Shown in pieces: positions 55,770 to 56,962 of a DNA stretch of 56,962 bases (positions are counted from its first letter, which is position 1; each line of letters starts with the position of its first letter). The notes under the pieces are model-generated. The model was not told the DNA's origin, searched no databases, and worked only from the letters and a program-made list of their open reading frames with translations. The DNA is from Pezizomycotina sp. ARF18 (lineage: Eukaryota > Ascomycota), in contig AZLU01000254.1 in assembly GCA_002224055.1 (NCBI GenBank), forward strand, positions 1-56,962. Reading direction: 5' to 3'. Position numbers and translations under genes: made by a program.

Positions 55770-56962
55770 GAGCTTGCTAATGAGAGCCAAGTCCACCGTT
55801 TTAATCGATTTTTCGAGGGAAAAATAGGGTAGAGGAATTCAACTTGACTATCAGTTATTCAGATTCACCACCGTTCGGTACCGTAACATGGATTTTTAAA
55901 TTTCGGCTCCTGAACACACTTCCCCGAACCTCACGCGGTGGATACCCTCGGCGGCCCTGGTATTTGATCTTCCTAGTACCTTTCCCTCGGGGAATTGGCT
56001 CTCATCTCTCTCTCTTTTTTTTCCTTTATAAAAAAAAAAAAAAAAAAAAAAAGGTTTGTCTTCTCGTGACAAAAATATATATATATATACAAAACCTTTT
56101 AATTTCTTTTTCTTTCCTATTTTTATTTTTATTTCATTTTATTGTTTTTTTTTTTTTTTTATAATCCTTAATTTTTATCCTTATTGTCAGTTAATATTCC
56201 TTTCTTATCTTCTCCCCTTGACTTCCAGGATATCTATCCTGGTTGAGCTCAGGATTTGATTATTTTTTCCTGGGTTGAGAAGAGCTCGCCTCGAAGAGGC
56301 TTGTGGCGCAGTTCCCTTATAATCCCGCCCTAACCTTGTGCTTTGTGGAGTTGTGCCAAGACCTTCAAAAGAACTGATAGAAGGACTATCACTAGCAATA
56401 CACTACCGTAAGCAAATCGCTCTATCGTTGCTGTCACTTTGTTTGTAATAATAATATAAACGAAATCTACCGAGAGAGGTTACCAAAGATTTTCAACACT
56501 TTAACCAGAGATGCAAGGTATAGTTATTCCGTTATTGCTAAATAGGCATGCAGACTGGTAGAGTTACAACTCACGTTTTCTGGATATTAGGAGGTAAGTA
56601 TAACACAGATTAATATCCCTTTTGTTTTCTTTTCTTTTTTCTTTTTTTCATTTTTTTTTTGTGCAAGCGGATAGCGTTGGCGAAGCTTCTAGATCACCCA
56701 AGATTTTGGGCCACACTCGCAGTTACCATTTCGACGGGCAGGTAGTGTCAACCGAACGCGAATTGTCATATCTATTGTTCCATTTGGCCCATCTTCACAA
56801 AAAAAAAAAAAAGAAAGAAAAAAAGTCCCCAGCCGTTCTAGCGAGGAGATACTTGGAAAAAGCAATGTACTAATCTTCGGGTTCTAGGTAGCGAGTACCT
56901 CTATAAAGAAAAGAAAAGAAATAGCGCGAAATCTGACAAGAGAGAGAATATATATATACACA

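Larger units (their letters stand above)
43340..56962. other. 13.6-kb region without a recognised gene
   Basis: Moderately AT-rich, not RIP-like (CA and TG are common). It contains many A or T runs of 14 or more bases (near 44,863; 46,631; 48,956; 51,135; 52,409; 53,633; 54,178; 54,696; 56,031), TA and ATT repeats, and only short ORFs. Near 48,240-48,440 sit a CCAATGACGC motif, an inverted CCAAT (CTCATTGGTGAG) and GC-rich sequence that would suit a promoter. I see no protein domain, tRNA or rRNA. Candidates too weak to call as genes are listed separately. Confidence 0.5.

Overview
The window is nuclear DNA of a filamentous ascomycete (Pezizomycotina; a Sordariomycete-like fungus is my inference from protein flavour only). 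The evidence is short phase-compatible introns with GTRNGT/YAG borders, fungal single-copy housekeeping genes on both strands, and an AT-rich block almost devoid of CpA/TpG, the footprint of repeat-induced point mutation (RIP).

Layout: 1-3.8 kb is a RIP-destroyed repeat with no usable ORF. 4.3-17.3 kb is a compact housekeeping block: DASH subunit Dad1 (+), a Rab5/Vps21 GTPase (-), a UPF0183/PHAF1-family protein (+), a single-pass membrane protein of unknown role (-), an ER-retained FKBP prolyl isomerase (+), a mitochondrial two-TM membrane protein (-) and the ribosome-biogenesis factor Nop7/Pescadillo (-). 17.8-24.1 kb is an accessory-looking patch: a decayed AAA+ ATPase (-), a small unknown gene (-) and a large unknown membrane protein (+). 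25.6-26.5 kb carries an F-box-like protein (-). 26.6-31 kb has no recognised gene but holds a complete 899-bp non-autonomous Tc1/mariner-like foldback element with TA duplications. 31-43.3 kb is again housekeeping: mitochondrial bL36 (+), the PI4P phosphatase Sac1 (-), the GPI-transamidase subunit PIG-U (+), histone N-acetyltransferase NatD (-) and an aldehyde dehydrogenase (+). From 43.3 kb to the end (13.6 kb) I recognise no gene, only homopolymers, microsatellites, CCAAT-type promoter sequence and one weak small-secreted-protein candidate.

Functional links: Dad1 acts in kinetochore-microtubule attachment; Rab5 and Sac1 in endosomal and ER/Golgi phosphoinositide trafficking; the FKBP, Sac1 and PIG-U in the ER; Nop7 and bL36m in cytosolic and mitochondrial ribosome formation. 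No operon-like pathway cluster is evident.

Quality warning: many strongly conserved genes (Nop7, Sac1, PIG-U, FKBP, ALDH, NatD, UPF0183) are broken by apparent one-base losses, mostly inside homopolymers. As these include genes essential in yeast, this looks like consensus error of the assembly rather than pseudogenisation. The AAA+ ATPase is different: it carries in-frame nonsense substitutions and looks like a true pseudogene.
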